Shown here: one piece after another, positions 6,241 through 6,442 of the stretch
How positions within the stretch are numbered: the stretch's first letter is position 1
Layout: each line of letters starts with the position of its first letter
From: Bacteroidales bacterium UBA6244
GTDB lineage: Bacteria; Bacteroidota; Bacteroidia; Bacteroidales; F082
Assembly: GCA_002440885.1 (NCBI GenBank)
Contig: DJVY01000126.1
Span: 1-6,442, forward strand
Direction: 5' to 3'
DNA: 6,442 nt
Program-made: the position numbers and the translations under genes
The notes under the pieces: model-generated
Seen by the model: only the letters and a program-made list of their open reading frames with translations
Told to the model about the DNA's origin: nothing
Database searches by the model: none

Positions 6241-6402
6241 CTGTTTTTCACTTTTCGCCCTTCGACAAGATCAGGACAACGCTTTGCATTTTTCACTTTG
6301 CATTTTCAATCTTCAATTTTTCACTGTACACTGTACACTTTTCATCCCTTTGTCCCTCTGTCCCTTAAAGGCTCTTAGCGCTTAGCTATTGGCTTTTGGC
6401 AT
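6241..6402. repeat. Composite low-complexity T/C-rich intergenic repeats
   Basis: Several short repeat types are stacked. TTTTTCACT occurs at 6244, 6289 and 6317; CTGTACA is tandem at 6324-6337; TCCCTYTG has an 8-nt period from 6345 to about 6366; and TTAGC units (6374-6387) are followed by TTGGC units (6389-6400). The + strand is strongly pyrimidine-biased to about 6365. No credible protein is encoded. Together with 6169-6240 this fills the spacer after the 205-residue protein; no convincing terminator is visible in it. Confidence 0.6.
6258..6276. repeat. Degenerate copy of a CCCTTCGACAAGCTCAGGG-type dispersed repeat
   Basis: CCCTTCGACAAGATCAGGA is close to a short, partly palindromic intergenic sequence that I recall as recurring in many bacterial genomes (CCCTTCGACAAGCTCAGGG). 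It differs from that form at the C-to-A in the centre and at the final base. It is embedded in the composite repeat zone. Confidence 0.4.
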
Positions 6403-6417
6403 AACAACTCGCTAATT

Positions 6418-6442
6418 ATGAATCGGTTTTTTATTAAGCTAA
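6418..6442 (+). CDS. Possible start of a further gene, cut by the window edge
   Basis: An ATG at 6418 opens a frame reading MNRFFIKL that stays open to the window end, a plausible beginning of a signal peptide or membrane protein. The upstream sequence CGCTAATT is AT-rich but shows no Shine-Dalgarno. Only eight codons are visible, so this is a tentative call. Confidence 0.25.

Noticed and set aside
6200..6385. A 61-codon open frame in the last spacer, near a Shine-Dalgarno-like TAGGAGGT at 6232
   Set aside because: The frame translates the low-complexity repeats, and the Shine-Dalgarno-like site lies inside it rather than before its start. No ATG follows the site at a useful distance.

Overview
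The window looks like Bacteroidota, probably a Bacteroidales/Marinilabiliales-type environmental lineage. The reasons are a large secreted protein ending in a type IX secretion system (T9SS) sorting domain, an endonuclease I-family secreted nuclease with a fibronectin-like tail, AT-rich leaders without Shine-Dalgarno sites, and promoter candidates close to the Bacteroidota TTTG-N19-TAnnTTTG consensus. The genus is not resolvable from this sequence alone.

Layout, all genes on the + strand: (1) 15-470, a complete GNAT acetyltransferase. (2) 471-670, a spacer with a purine-rich, repeat-like stretch and a candidate promoter. (3) 671-1831, a Sec-exported endonuclease I-type nuclease with a C-terminal FN3-like domain. 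(4) 1906-5031, a 1041-residue multidomain T9SS cargo: signal peptide, beta-sandwich modules, FN3-like domain, lamin-tail-like domain, long beta-rich region, C-terminal sorting domain. (5) 5045-5284, a 79-residue exported protein with a tripartite sorting/anchor signal (PIG motif, short hydrophobic helix, basic end), 13 nt behind the large gene and probably cotranscribed with it. (6) 5325-5358, a strong intrinsic terminator closing that unit. (7) 5359-5550, a spacer with CTTCC repeats and an AT-rich promoter region. (8) 5551-6168, an unrecognised 205-residue cytoplasmic-looking protein. (9) 6169-6442, a spacer with stacked short low-complexity repeats and possibly the first codons of another gene at the right edge.

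The core theme is cell-surface or extracellular function. The nuclease could degrade external DNA for nutrient or phosphate use. The T9SS protein is a large surface or released adhesin-like or binding protein with no visible catalytic domain, and the small protein may be processed by a separate sorting enzyme. The nuclease and the T9SS protein carry recognisably homologous FN3-like domains, including a 21-nt identical stretch. Base composition changes sharply inside several genes, which suggests module shuffling or recombination. The most unusual point is the pairing of a T9SS cargo with a small PID-CTERM-like protein. No mobile element, CRISPR array, tRNA or rRNA was recognised.
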